A DNA stretch of 64,000 nt from assembly GCF_000403645.1 (NCBI RefSeq), contig NC_021313.1, positions 2,809,014-2,873,013 of the forward strand, in the 5' to 3' direction. The number at the start of each line of letters is the position of its first letter. Positions within the stretch are counted from its first letter, which is position 1. Made by a program: the position numbers and the translations under genes. This document shows, piece by piece, positions 12,809 through 20,921 of the stretch. The DNA is from Salinarchaeum sp. Harcht-Bsk1. Lineage in GTDB: Archaea; Halobacteriota; Halobacteria; Halobacteriales; Salinarchaeaceae. The notes under the pieces are model-generated. The model did no database searches. It was not told where the DNA came from and saw only the letters and a program-made list of their open reading frames with translations.

Positions 12809-13363
12809 TCAGTCCTTTCGCTTCACGACGTCGCCGAGCGTGTACTCGCCGGCGTCGCCGCCGCCCTCCCACTCGGCGTCCTCGTCAGTGCCCGCGCTGC
12901 CGGACAGCGAGATATCGAAGTGACGCTCGAGTTTGGACTGGACCTCGTCGCTAGGGAGCGTCTCACCCCGCTCGAGTTTGCGGATCAGGCTCGCCTTCTC
13001 GTTGAGTTCGTTCGCGAGGTCGGCCTGGGAGAGCCCCTCGTCCTCGCGAGCGGACCGAATCCGGTCGTCGTAGTCGGTGGCGATTTCGTCCATGTCGTCG
13101 AACATGTCCGAGCGGCGCTGGCTGGAGCCGCCACCGCCGGAACTACGACCGGACCCGCTCGAACTGCTCCCGCCGCCACCACTGCTCCCGCTCGAGCCAC
13201 TGCTGCTCGTTGAGTACTTGGTGGACGTGGAGCTACTCGCGTCCTGGTCGCGGACCTCGGTCCCGAAGTCCGTACAGTCCGAACAGACCTCGAGTTCGGC
13301 GCCCTCGACCTTGATAGTCTTCGGCGACGACGTACTGGCGCCGCACATCTCACACCGAACCAT
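12809..13363 (-). CDS. mbf1: Multiprotein bridging factor 1 homologue
   Basis: 184 residues. An N-terminal zinc ribbon (MVRCEMCG and CSDC), a Ser/Gly-rich linker of about 50 residues, then a Cro/C1-type helix-turn-helix (EGLSQADLANELNEKASLIR) as in archaeal MBF1, a transcription/translation-associated factor. The ATG at 13363 is supported by a TATA-like CATTTATGC about 29 bases upstream; an ORF start nine codons further out would lie beyond the expected transcription start. The long Ser/Gly linker is the only unusual feature. Confidence 0.9.
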   Translation of the reverse strand: MVRCEMCGASTSSPKTIKVEGAELEVCSDCTDFGTEVRDQDASSSTSTKYSTSSSGSSGSSGGGGSSSSGSGRSSGGGGSSQRRSDMFDDMDEIATDYDDRIRSAREDEGLSQADLANELNEKASLIRKLERGETLPSDEVQSKLERHFDISLSGSAGTDEDAEWEGGGDAGEYTLGDVVKRKD

Positions 13364-13471
13364 GCCCCGCTCTTGCACAGGGGCGTGCATAAATGATGCG
13401 ACCGGGGCGGATTTCGGGGACGGCGACGGGATTGTGGGCCGTCGACCAGTGTACGCGTCGTTGGACGCTGC

Positions 13472-13855
13472 TCAGGCGACGGCGAACAGCAACAATGCGT
13501 TCGTTCCTGCAGCGGCGAGCCAGGGCACCGCGATACCGAGCGGGATCGCCACGCGAAACCCGGGCGCGGCGATCCGTCCACCGACCGCGAGCGCGAGGAC
13601 GCCGACTTTGACGCCGAAAAATCCGAGCAGCCCTGCGTCCGCGAGCGCCCCGGCGACGACGGGATTCCCTTCCGCGAGTCCCGTTTGCAGTCCGACGAGC
13701 GTCGTCACCACGTCGGCGAGCAGCGCGAGGACCGCGACGGCCCAGAGCCACCGTTCGTTCCGGGCGAGTATGGCCCCGAAGTGGGCCGTCAGCGACTCGC
13801 CCTTCTGGGTGGACGATCGTCCGGCGGGCGCCGGGAGGGGTTCGAGGAGTGCCAT
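13472..13855 (-). CDS. Small multi-spanning membrane protein (DUF5658-like)
   Basis: 127 residues with three to four hydrophobic segments (LWAVAVLALLADVVTTLVG, LLGFFGVKVGVLALAVGG, AIPLGIAVPWLAAAGTNALL). The D-x3-T and E-G-N-P pattern around ADVVTTLVG and LAEGNPVVAG is that of haloarchaeal DUF5658 proteins; function unknown. A longer start at 13900 is possible because TATA-like elements occur ahead of both starts; 13855 gives the more typical N-terminus. Confidence 0.6.
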   Translation of the reverse strand: MALLEPLPAPAGRSSTQKGESLTAHFGAILARNERWLWAVAVLALLADVVTTLVGLQTGLAEGNPVVAGALADAGLLGFFGVKVGVLALAVGGRIAAPGFRVAIPLGIAVPWLAAAGTNALLLFAVA

Positions 13856-14063
13856 GGAACGGGGGCAGGTGCCACCAAATAGTGGGACCACTGTTTTCAT
13901 AATGGTTACGTATTGTACTATCGCAGACTACAGACCGAATATAATTATCAGGGCCGGGAATCGCGTGCGTTGTGACTGCTCACTGAGCGAAGTCGTCGCC
14001 GGCCGTCGAGAGCAAACCACGCGATCGCACGGGCTTCTACCGCGTCACACCGCCCGCGTCAGT

Positions 14064-14090
14064 GAGAACCGCTCGCCACCGCTGGTTCTC
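14064..14090 (-). terminator. Hairpin just after the carboxyltransferase gene
   Basis: GAGAACC and GGTTCTC form a perfect 7-bp stem with a 13-base loop, starting about 12 bases past the stop codon of the minus-strand gene at 14102. It may help end or protect the transcript. Confidence 0.35.
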
Positions 14091-14101
14091 AGCCGTCGAA
14101 A

Positions 14102-15904
14102 TCAGAGCACGGTGCCGTGTTTCTTGTCGGGAAGCTCGGTCTCGACGTCCTCGTAGAAGGCGAATCGCGCGGCGAGTTCGGTTCGCAGTTCGCTGGGCGG
14201 GATCACCTCGTCGATGACGACCTCGCTGGCCATCCGCATCGCGTCGATGTCACGCCGGTACTCCTCCCGGAGTTCGTCGGCGCGCTCGGCGCGCTCCTCC
14301 TCGTCCTCGATCTCGGCGAGCTTTCGTGCGTAGACCGCGTTGATGGCGGCCTCGGGGCCCATGATCCCGATCTCGCCGGAGGGGAGCGCCAGCACGCTCT
14401 CGGGATCGTAGGCAGGCCCACCCATCGCGTAGATGCCGGCGCCGTAGGCTTTCCGCACCACGACAGTCTGCTGGGGCACCGTCGCGGAAGAGGTCGCGTA
14501 GATGAACTTCTTGCCCTTCTCGAGAATGCCCTCTTTTTCGACGGAGGAGCCGGCCATGAACCCAGGCGTGTCACAGAGGTACAGGATCGGCACGTCGTAG
14601 GCGTCGGCGGTCCAGATGAACTCCGCGGCCTTCTCCGCGGCGTCCGGGAAGATCGCACCCGCGCGCTTCGCGGGCTGGTTCGCGACGATCCCGACCGGCC
14701 GGCCGTCGATCCGCGCGAACCCGGTCAGTATCTCGCCGCCGTAGTTCGGCCGGAGTTCGAACCAGGAATCGCCGTCGACGACCCGATCGACCAGGTCCGT
14801 CATGTCGTAGCCCCGATCGGGGTGCTGGGGAATCACCGAGTCGATGCCCTCGGGTGACGCGACGGGCGCAACCGTCTCCTGCTGGGGCGGCGAGTCCTCG
14901 GCGCTGTCGGGAAGGTACGACAGCAACTGCGCGACGAGTTCACGAGCGTGTTCCTCGTCCCTGGCGATCAGGTCCGCGGAGCCGGACTCCTGGGTGTGGA
15001 CCTCTGGACCGCCGAGTTCGTCCGCCGTAATCTCCTCGCCAGTGACCATCTCGACCATCCGCGGCGAGGCGATCGCCATCGAGGACATCCCCTCGACCAT
15101 GATCGTGAAGTCGGCGAAGACGGGCGTGTAGGCCGCGCCGGCGAAACAGGGCCCGTAGAGCACGCAAATCTGGGGGACGCGCCCCGAGAGCATCGAGTGG
15201 TTGTAGTAGTACTTCCCGATGCCCTCGCGGTTCGCGAAAAAGCCGGTCTGCTGGTCGATCCGGCCGCCCGAGGAGTCCATCAGGTAGAGCACCGGCTGGC
15301 CGGACTTGAGCGCGCGCTGTTGCATCCGGAGGAACTTCTCGACGCCGCGCTCTGCCATCGAGCCGGCCTTGACGGTGAAGTCGTTGGCCATGAAGTGGAC
15401 GTCTCGGCCCTCGAACTCCGCGGCGCCTGTCAAGAGGCCGTCCGCAGGGAGGCGCGAGTCCGGATCGTACTCGTCGACGTCGGGGCTGTCGGGGTGCCAG
15501 GAGTCGAAGTTCGCGAACGTGCCGTCCTCGAACGCGATGTCGGCGCTTCCCTCGTCGTCCTCGCCGAACCAGAGTTTGAGTCGGTCGCGAACGAACAGCT
15601 TCCCCTGCTCGTCGAGGCGATCGCGGTACTTCTCGGGGCCGCCCTCGTACTGATCCTCGAGCAGTTCGCGGAGGTGCTCCTCGCGTTCAGTGGGTCCCAG
15701 GTCCTCCGCCGCCGCTTCCGCTTCGGCCGCGGACTCGTCCGCGTCGCCGGCAGCCGAGGCGTCCGCCGGCGGATCGGCGCTCGCAATCGGTTCGTCACCG
15801 TCGCCCGCGACGACCTCGACTGACTCACCCAGATGCTCTGCGAGCGCGGCGGCGATCGCCGACGCCTCCTCGTCGCTGGCGGTCGCCTCGATCCGGAGCT
15901 TCAT
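14102..15904 (-). CDS. Acyl-CoA (propionyl/acetyl-CoA) carboxylase carboxyltransferase with epsilon-like N-terminus
   Basis: 600 residues. Residues from about 75 are the carboxyltransferase domain pair that moves CO2 from carboxybiotin to an acyl-CoA: DSSGGRIDQQTGFF and GPCFAGAAYTPVFADF in the first half, LCDTPGFMAGSSVEKEG and GAGIYAMGGPAYDPE in the second. The first 33 residues (SDEEASAIAAALAEHLGE) resemble the small haloarchaeal acc operon/PccX and actinobacterial epsilon subunits, joined by an acidic Ala/Asp/Glu linker. Typical PccB proteins are about 510-530 residues, so the N-terminus is extra. No biotin carboxylase or biotin carrier gene is in the window. Acyl-CoA specificity cannot be read from the sequence. 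Confidence 0.88.
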   Translation of the reverse strand: MKLRIEATASDEEASAIAAALAEHLGESVEVVAGDGDEPIASADPPADASAAGDADESAAEAEAAAEDLGPTEREEHLRELLEDQYEGGPEKYRDRLDEQGKLFVRDRLKLWFGEDDEGSADIAFEDGTFANFDSWHPDSPDVDEYDPDSRLPADGLLTGAAEFEGRDVHFMANDFTVKAGSMAERGVEKFLRMQQRALKSGQPVLYLMDSSGGRIDQQTGFFANREGIGKYYYNHSMLSGRVPQICVLYGPCFAGAAYTPVFADFTIMVEGMSSMAIASPRMVEMVTGEEITADELGGPEVHTQESGSADLIARDEEHARELVAQLLSYLPDSAEDSPPQQETVAPVASPEGIDSVIPQHPDRGYDMTDLVDRVVDGDSWFELRPNYGGEILTGFARIDGRPVGIVANQPAKRAGAIFPDAAEKAAEFIWTADAYDVPILYLCDTPGFMAGSSVEKEGILEKGKKFIYATSSATVPQQTVVVRKAYGAGIYAMGGPAYDPESVLALPSGEIGIMGPEAAINAVYARKLAEIEDEEERAERADELREEYRRDIDAMRMASEVVIDEVIPPSELRTELAARFAFYEDVETELPDKKHGTVL

Positions 15905-16011
15905 GATTCTGCATGGTGGTGGTACCCCCAAACCGTTTTCCCCACCGGTCGATGCGATTCCCGTCGCTAGTGTGCGATTCTGTCCCCGGGTGTGGCGACC
16001 GGTCCGCTCCG

Positions 16012-16917
16012 TTACTCGACTCGATCGCCGAGGATCGCTTCGACGCGCTCGATCGCAGCCTCGCTCCCGACGTAGATCGGCGAGCGGCCGTGGAGCTCCT
16101 GGGCCGGCCGATCGAGCAAGGATCCGTTGCCGTCGGTCGACGCGCCGCCAGCCGACTCGACGAGGAAGGCGATCGGGCCGACCTCGAACTGGTGCCGGAG
16201 CTTCCCGGTCGGACTCGATTCGAGCTGGGGATAGGCGAACAGGCCACCGCTGGTGAGCACCTGGGAGACGTCGGCGACGAGCGCGCCGCTGTAGCGAAGT
16301 TTGTGCTGCTCGCGGAGCGCGTCGACCACGTCGGCGACCGGCTCGGGCCAGTCGTCGTCGCCGCCGCCGACGCCGTAGATCGTGGGATCGTTCGGGATCG
16401 TGACGTCGGCCTCGGCGACAGTCGGCTCGGCGTCGTCGCCCGGGGGCAGTTCGTATTCGGTGACGCCCTCGCCCTCGATCGCGACGTAGGCCGTCGTCAC
16501 TGGGCCGTAGACCACCATTGCGGACGCGAGAATCGAGCGTCCCGGTGCGGGGAGGTCGGCGTCGTACACGCCCAGGATCGTCCCCGTGGGTGCGTTCGCC
16601 GCGAGGTTCGAGGAGCCGTCGAGCGGATCGACCGTGACCGAGAGTCCGTCGCCCGCGTCCACCAGTTCGGCGCGCTCCTCGCTGGCCACGGTGCCGACGC
16701 CGTCGATGGCGGCGAGAGCGTCGACGAGGTGCTCGTCGGCGGCAGCGTCGGCGGCGATCAACTCGTCGCCGGTCGGATTCTCTTCGTCCGTCTCGCCACC
16801 ACGGCGCGCGGCCTGGAGGGACCGGAGTTCGGGGGCCGTGGCGAGCAGCTCTTCGAGAATCTCGTCGACGGTCGCGTCCGCGTGGACCGTGCTCACGGTC
16901 GGATCACCGTCGTCCAA
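16012..16917 (-). CDS. fbp: Fructose-1,6-bisphosphatase, class I
   Basis: 301 residues. Removes the 1-phosphate of fructose-1,6-bisphosphate in gluconeogenesis. The metal-binding motif VDPLDGSSNLAANAPTGTI (about residues 95-113) is the hallmark of class I FBPases, preceded by the SEER metal site (GTVASEERAEL). Substrate-binding features RYSGALVADVSQVL and GGLFAYP follow. Length is normal. With pgi at 56446 it supplies the hexose-phosphate end of gluconeogenesis. Stand-alone on the minus strand. Confidence 0.92.
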   Translation of the reverse strand: MDDGDPTVSTVHADATVDEILEELLATAPELRSLQAARRGGETDEENPTGDELIAADAAADEHLVDALAAIDGVGTVASEERAELVDAGDGLSVTVDPLDGSSNLAANAPTGTILGVYDADLPAPGRSILASAMVVYGPVTTAYVAIEGEGVTEYELPPGDDAEPTVAEADVTIPNDPTIYGVGGGDDDWPEPVADVVDALREQHKLRYSGALVADVSQVLTSGGLFAYPQLESSPTGKLRHQFEVGPIAFLVESAGGASTDGNGSLLDRPAQELHGRSPIYVGSEAAIERVEAILGDRVE

Positions 16918-17056
16918 CGACGTCGTCTGCCGGATTGACGGGTCGGATCGCAGCCCGGACGATCACACCGCGCCGGAGAGTGCATTCTATTTCGTAACGC
17001 GGTACACAGCTGTATAGTCGTTACTCCTCGACGCTACTTTCGGCCACCGCCGCAGC

Positions 17057-17797
17057 TCATTCGATACGCTGGGCCGCCAGTGCTTGCCAGTAATCGAGGT
17101 CGTCGCGATCGAGTCCGAGTTCCGTCGCGAGCCGGTCCACGTTCGCCGTCGCGAGCTGTCGGACGGTCTCGACGCCGACCGTTTCGAGCGCCTCGGCCGC
17201 GTCGGCTGGAACCGGACCGACCGTCGCGACCGAGGGGCTCGATGCTCGCTCTCGCCAGGCTGCCTCAGCGGAGAACGGGTCTTCGCCGTCCCCAGCGAGT
17301 TCGTCGTCTGCAGCGTCGCCGTCCATCGCCGTTCCGGTCACTTCGTTCGTCCCGATCCGATCACCGTTGCCGTCGTACCATCCGTCGACGTCCTGACTGC
17401 CGTCGCTGTCATCGTTCTGGCTCGCGGGACGGTCGGTCGATACCTCGAGTTCGGTGCCCTCCGTCGAGGCGACCCACTCGCGTTCGCCCTCACGCAGCCC
17501 ACGCACGTTTTTCGAACGCCGGTCGAGGTCGAACGCCTCCTCGTCGTGGGTCCAGTGCAACGAGTGTTCCCGCCGGATCTTGCCAGCGACGCCCGGGTTG
17601 ACACCTGCCTCGACCAGTTCGCGGTAGGAGACGGTCTTCTCGTCGACGTCCTCGACTGAGATGTCAGCAGCGGAGAGCGTGGCCGCCGTCGACGCGCCGA
17701 CGAAGGAGAGGTCCTCGAGCGAGGTCGCTTCCCGGGACTCCTCGCCCGACCCCGTCACGGCTGGATCGTCCTCCTGCGCGGTCTCCGGCGGTCCCAT
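17057..17797 (-). CDS. Helix-hairpin-helix domain protein (DUF7409-like)
   Basis: 246 residues. Two helix-hairpin-helix-like segments are visible: LEDLSFVGASTAATLSAADI at about 27-46 and a C-terminal one around GPVPADAAEALETVGVETVR, separated by a very acidic Asp/Gly-rich linker. Such modules bind DNA or mediate contacts in a backbone-directed way. No enzymatic motif. Similar in layout to the small protein at 36025-36657. Role unknown. Confidence 0.6.
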   Translation of the reverse strand: MGPPETAQEDDPAVTGSGEESREATSLEDLSFVGASTAATLSAADISVEDVDEKTVSYRELVEAGVNPGVAGKIRREHSLHWTHDEEAFDLDRRSKNVRGLREGEREWVASTEGTELEVSTDRPASQNDDSDGSQDVDGWYDGNGDRIGTNEVTGTAMDGDAADDELAGDGEDPFSAEAAWRERASSPSVATVGPVPADAAEALETVGVETVRQLATANVDRLATELGLDRDDLDYWQALAAQRIE

Positions 17798-18055
17798 GCG
17801 GGGGGATCCATGTGGAGTATCTTCAACGTCATGGCCGATTTCGTAGCTATGTCTGACGGGTGTATCTCCATCGAGAGGTCTCGGTTCGGTCCGGTCCTGC
17901 GCGCTGGTATCGCCCGGTTTCGCACAGTCGACTCGTGAGTCGATGTCGAAATGAATGCAGTATCGTCCCTGTCCCGTGCACTATCTGACTGGTATGTCGA
18001 GTATCACGTCGACGGCATCGGCACGCTTAGGGATCGGGCTGCCGACGATTCGAGT

Positions 18056-18919
18056 ATGGTTCGATCACTCGACGAGATCGATCGCGTCGGCGTCGTCGGT
18101 GCCGGAACGATGGGCGCCGGCATCGCACAGGTGCTCGCGACCGCCGGCTACGAGGTCGCGATGCGGGACGTCGACCGCGACCTGGTGCAGAACGGGTTCG
18201 ACTCGATCGAGTCGAGCCTCGACCGGCTCGCGGATCGCGACGCGATTCCCTCAGACGACGTCGATCGGATCGTCGGACGGGTCGACGGCACCACCGACCT
18301 CGAGGACCTCGCCCCCTGTGACCTCGTGATCGAGGCGATCGTCGAGGACCTCGAGATCAAGCAGGAGACGTTCGCAGACCTCGACCGGATCGTCGACGAG
18401 GACGTCGTCCTCGCGACGAACACCAGCACGCTCTCGATCACGTCCATCGCGGCATCGACGAATCGTCCGGACCACGTCGTCGGCCTCCACTTCATGAATC
18501 CCGTGCCGATCATGGACGGCGTCGAGGTCGTGACCGGGGAATCGACGGCGCCGGATACCGTCGACCTCGCCCACGAACTTGCCGCGGACCTCGACAAGGA
18601 GACCTGGGAGTCCGACGACAAGCCAGGCTTCGTCACGAACCGGATCCTCATACCCTGGATCAACGAGGGAGTCCGCGCCTTCGACGAGGGCGTCGCGACG
18701 AAGGAGGACATCGATCGCGGGATGACACTCGGCACGAACGTGCCGATGGGGCCACTCGAACTCGCCGACCACATCGGGCTGGACGTCTGTCTGCACGCCT
18801 CCGAAACGCTCCACGACGAACTGGGCGACCGCTACACGCCGGCGTACCTCCTGAAGCGGAAGGTCGAAGCCGGCCACCTCGGGAAGAAGACCGGCCAGGG
18901 CTTCTACGAGTACGACTGA
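18056..18919 (+). CDS. 3-hydroxyacyl-CoA dehydrogenase
   Basis: 287 residues. Oxidises 3-hydroxyacyl-CoA to 3-ketoacyl-CoA with NAD+ (beta-oxidation or butyrate-type metabolism). N-terminal Rossmann fold with VGVVGAGTMGAGIAQVLATA at about 12-31 and an Asp (MRDVD) after strand 2, indicating NAD+. ATNTSTLSITSIA and GLHFMNPVPIMDGVEVV carry the catalytic Ser/His region; the C-terminal domain ends KKTGQGFYEYD, the family signature. ATG 18056 follows a TATA-like GCTTAGGG by about 28 bases; the frame is open further upstream but that part is not conserved-looking. Confidence 0.93.
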   Translation: MVRSLDEIDRVGVVGAGTMGAGIAQVLATAGYEVAMRDVDRDLVQNGFDSIESSLDRLADRDAIPSDDVDRIVGRVDGTTDLEDLAPCDLVIEAIVEDLEIKQETFADLDRIVDEDVVLATNTSTLSITSIAASTNRPDHVVGLHFMNPVPIMDGVEVVTGESTAPDTVDLAHELAADLDKETWESDDKPGFVTNRILIPWINEGVRAFDEGVATKEDIDRGMTLGTNVPMGPLELADHIGLDVCLHASETLHDELGDRYTPAYLLKRKVEAGHLGKKTGQGFYEYD

Positions 18920-19007
18920 TCGCTACGGGGTAGCGACCCTCCGCTTCACGATTTCCCAGATCGGATAGCCACTCACTTGTAGCGTCGCTCGGGACGTTCC
19001 GTCTAGC

Positions 19008-20048
19008 ATGGTCATCAGCGGCATCGTTCCGGACGTCACCCCGGTTCACCTCGTCGTGATCGCCATCGCGTCGGTCGCGGTCTGGATCGGGAGCGCCTGG
19101 CTCGAGACCTCCGCTGAAGACCTCTCGGCGTACTACGGCCTCCCACCGGTCGTCCAGGGCTCGGTGGTCGTCGCCGTCGGTTCCAGTTTCCCGGAGTTCG
19201 CGAGCGTGGTGATCGCGGCGTTTGCAGGCGCGTTCGACCTCGGCGTCGGCGCTATCGTCGGCTCCGCGCTGTTCAACGTGCTAGTGATCCCGGCGCTCTC
19301 CGGGCTATCGACGGAGGGCGAGGAACTCGACGCGAACCGCGCGATCGTCTACAAGGAGGCGCAGTTCTACATGATCGCGGTCTCCGCGCTGATCATCACG
19401 TTCGCGCTCGCGGTGATCTACGAACCCGTCGAGAGTGCCGACGCCCTCAGCGGCGAGATCACGCGGCCGCTCGCGGTGATCCCGCTATTGCTCTACGGAC
19501 TGTACCTCTTCATCCAGTGGCAGGACGTCGGCGATCACACGCCCGGCGACGAGGGCGAGGGCGTCGATGTCCTCCCGGCCTGGGGCAAGCTGGCCGCAGG
19601 CCTCCTCGTCATCCTGGTCGCCGTCGAGTTCCTCGTTGGTAGCGTGGAGTTCCTCGGCGCAGCGCTCGGAGTCCCAGAGTTCCTCGCGGGCGTGACGATC
19701 CTCGCAGCGGCGACGAGTCTGCCCGATACGCTGGTGAGCGTTCGTTCGGCGTCGGGTGGGAACGGGACGACCAGCCTCGGAAACGTCCTCGGCTCGAACA
19801 CGTTCGACCTGCTCGTCGCGATCCCCGTCGGCGTCGTGCTCGTCGGGAGCCTGACGATCAACTTCGCGGTCGCGCTCCCGCTCTTCGGCGTCCTCACGCT
19901 CGCGACCGTGCTCCTCTTCACGTTCTTGCGGACCGATCTCACGCTCTACCGGTGGGAGTCCTACCTCCTCCTGCTCGCCTACGCCGTGTTCGTCGCGTGG
20001 ATGGTCACCGAGTCGATCGGCGCGACGGATCTCCTCAAGGCGGCCTGA
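19008..20048 (+). CDS. Sodium/calcium exchanger family (CaCA) antiporter
   Basis: 346 residues, about 10-11 membrane segments in two inverted halves. Each half carries an alpha repeat: GSSFPEFASVVIAAFAGA with GAIVGSALFNVLVI in the first, and AATSLPDTLVSVRSA with GNVLGSNTFDLLVAI in the second. These are the Na+/Ca2+ exchanger ion-binding motifs; the second repeat has Asp (LPD) where the first has Glu (FPE). A 25-residue acidic loop (GDEGEGVDV) joins the halves. Exports Ca2+ in exchange for Na+ or H+ by family knowledge. Confidence 0.9.
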   Translation: MVISGIVPDVTPVHLVVIAIASVAVWIGSAWLETSAEDLSAYYGLPPVVQGSVVVAVGSSFPEFASVVIAAFAGAFDLGVGAIVGSALFNVLVIPALSGLSTEGEELDANRAIVYKEAQFYMIAVSALIITFALAVIYEPVESADALSGEITRPLAVIPLLLYGLYLFIQWQDVGDHTPGDEGEGVDVLPAWGKLAAGLLVILVAVEFLVGSVEFLGAALGVPEFLAGVTILAAATSLPDTLVSVRSASGGNGTTSLGNVLGSNTFDLLVAIPVGVVLVGSLTINFAVALPLFGVLTLATVLLFTFLRTDLTLYRWESYLLLLAYAVFVAWMVTESIGATDLLKAA

Positions 20049-20170
20049 CGCCCGGCGCTCGTGGGGTCCCTACCCGTGGCTGGTGGGGATGTTCACACAG
20101 GGGGTTGCGGGAACTCTTCGTTCGCGCCCGAAGCGAACCACTCATCTCGGGAGCGTCCGGACTCGCCGAT

Positions 20171-20758
20171 ATGAGCGACGACGAACTCGCGTGGGAGACG
20201 CTCTCCTCCGAGGTCGCCTACGAGTGTCCCGGCTTCGAGATCGTCCACGACGACGTTCGCCTCCCCGACGGAACGGAGACGGACTACGACTACCTCACCG
20301 AACCGCCGGCGGTCGTCGTCCTGCCGTTCGTCGCCGACGACGCGACGTCGGCCGAGATCGACGCCGACGACCGCGAGGTGGTCGTCATCGAAGAGTGGCG
20401 CCAGGCCGTCGGCCGGCTGAACCGTGGCATCCCCGTCGGGAGCGTGGAACCCGAGGACGACGACCTCACCCTCGGAGCCCATCGCGAACTCAGGGAGGAG
20501 ACCGGCTACGAGGCGGACTCGGTCGAGCACGTGCTGACGACCGAACCGGTGAACGGCATCGCGAACTCCGTCTTGCACTACTTCGTCGCCGAGGGCTGTA
20601 CGCCGACCGCGGAACAGGACCTCGACGCGAACGAGACGATCCGGGTCGATACGGCGTCGCTCGCGGACCTCCGATCGGCCGCCCTCGCCGACGACCTCCG
20701 CGACGGGCGAGCGGTGACGGCACTGCAGCACCACGCGCTGCGTGAGCGAGGGAACTGA
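20171..20758 (+). CDS. NUDIX hydrolase (ADP-ribose pyrophosphatase-like)
   Basis: 195 residues. The NUDIX box runs from GSVEPEDDDLTLGAHRELRE into ETGYEADSV with the catalytic REL-x-EE-TGY pattern intact; the spacing and preceding VVIEEWRQAVGRLNRGIPVG resemble ADP-ribose pyrophosphatases. Likely hydrolyses a nucleoside diphosphate linked to another moiety. ATG 20171 gives a normal length; the upstream open frame overlaps the antiporter gene and was not used. Confidence 0.88.
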   Translation: MSDDELAWETLSSEVAYECPGFEIVHDDVRLPDGTETDYDYLTEPPAVVVLPFVADDATSAEIDADDREVVVIEEWRQAVGRLNRGIPVGSVEPEDDDLTLGAHRELREETGYEADSVEHVLTTEPVNGIANSVLHYFVAEGCTPTAEQDLDANETIRVDTASLADLRSAALADDLRDGRAVTALQHHALRERGN

Positions 20759-20798
20759 GGGAGTGCTCCAGCGTTCCCGTCTGCGTCCATCACAATCC

Positions 20799-20921
20799 TT
20801 ATATCCGGTTCCCGGGTACGAATGGGCACGATGGTAGGTGGCTACTTTACAGGCCGGCCCTCGGCCGCATAACTCCCTCACCTACCGGTTCTCGTCGTAG
20901 CCACACACCCCAGCCACAGCC
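20799..20921 (+). promoter_or_regulatory. thrS promoter and structured leader
   Basis: TTATAT at 20799-20804 predicts transcription starting near 20826-20832, some 90 bases before thrS ATG 20922, which is long for a haloarchaeal transcript. The leader contains GGTAGGTG (20833-20840) complementary to CACCTACC (20879-20886), an inner hairpin GGCCG/CGGCC (20852-20856 with 20862-20866), and GGCTAC (20840-20845) complementary to GTAGCC (20897-20902). The outer pairings cross, so they are either a pseudoknot or alternatives. A 16-codon ORF lies inside. It looks like a regulatory leader. Confidence 0.5.
20822..20872 (+). CDS. Possible 16-residue leader peptide ahead of thrS
   Basis: ATG 20822 (or ATG 20831, which lies where transcription should begin) opens a short frame ending TAA at 20872; the longer form has two Thr codons. 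It covers the 5' arm and inner hairpin of the leader structure, so ribosomes on it would disrupt those pairings. Expression is unproven and chance is possible. Confidence 0.25.
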   Translation: MGTMVGGYFTGRPSAA

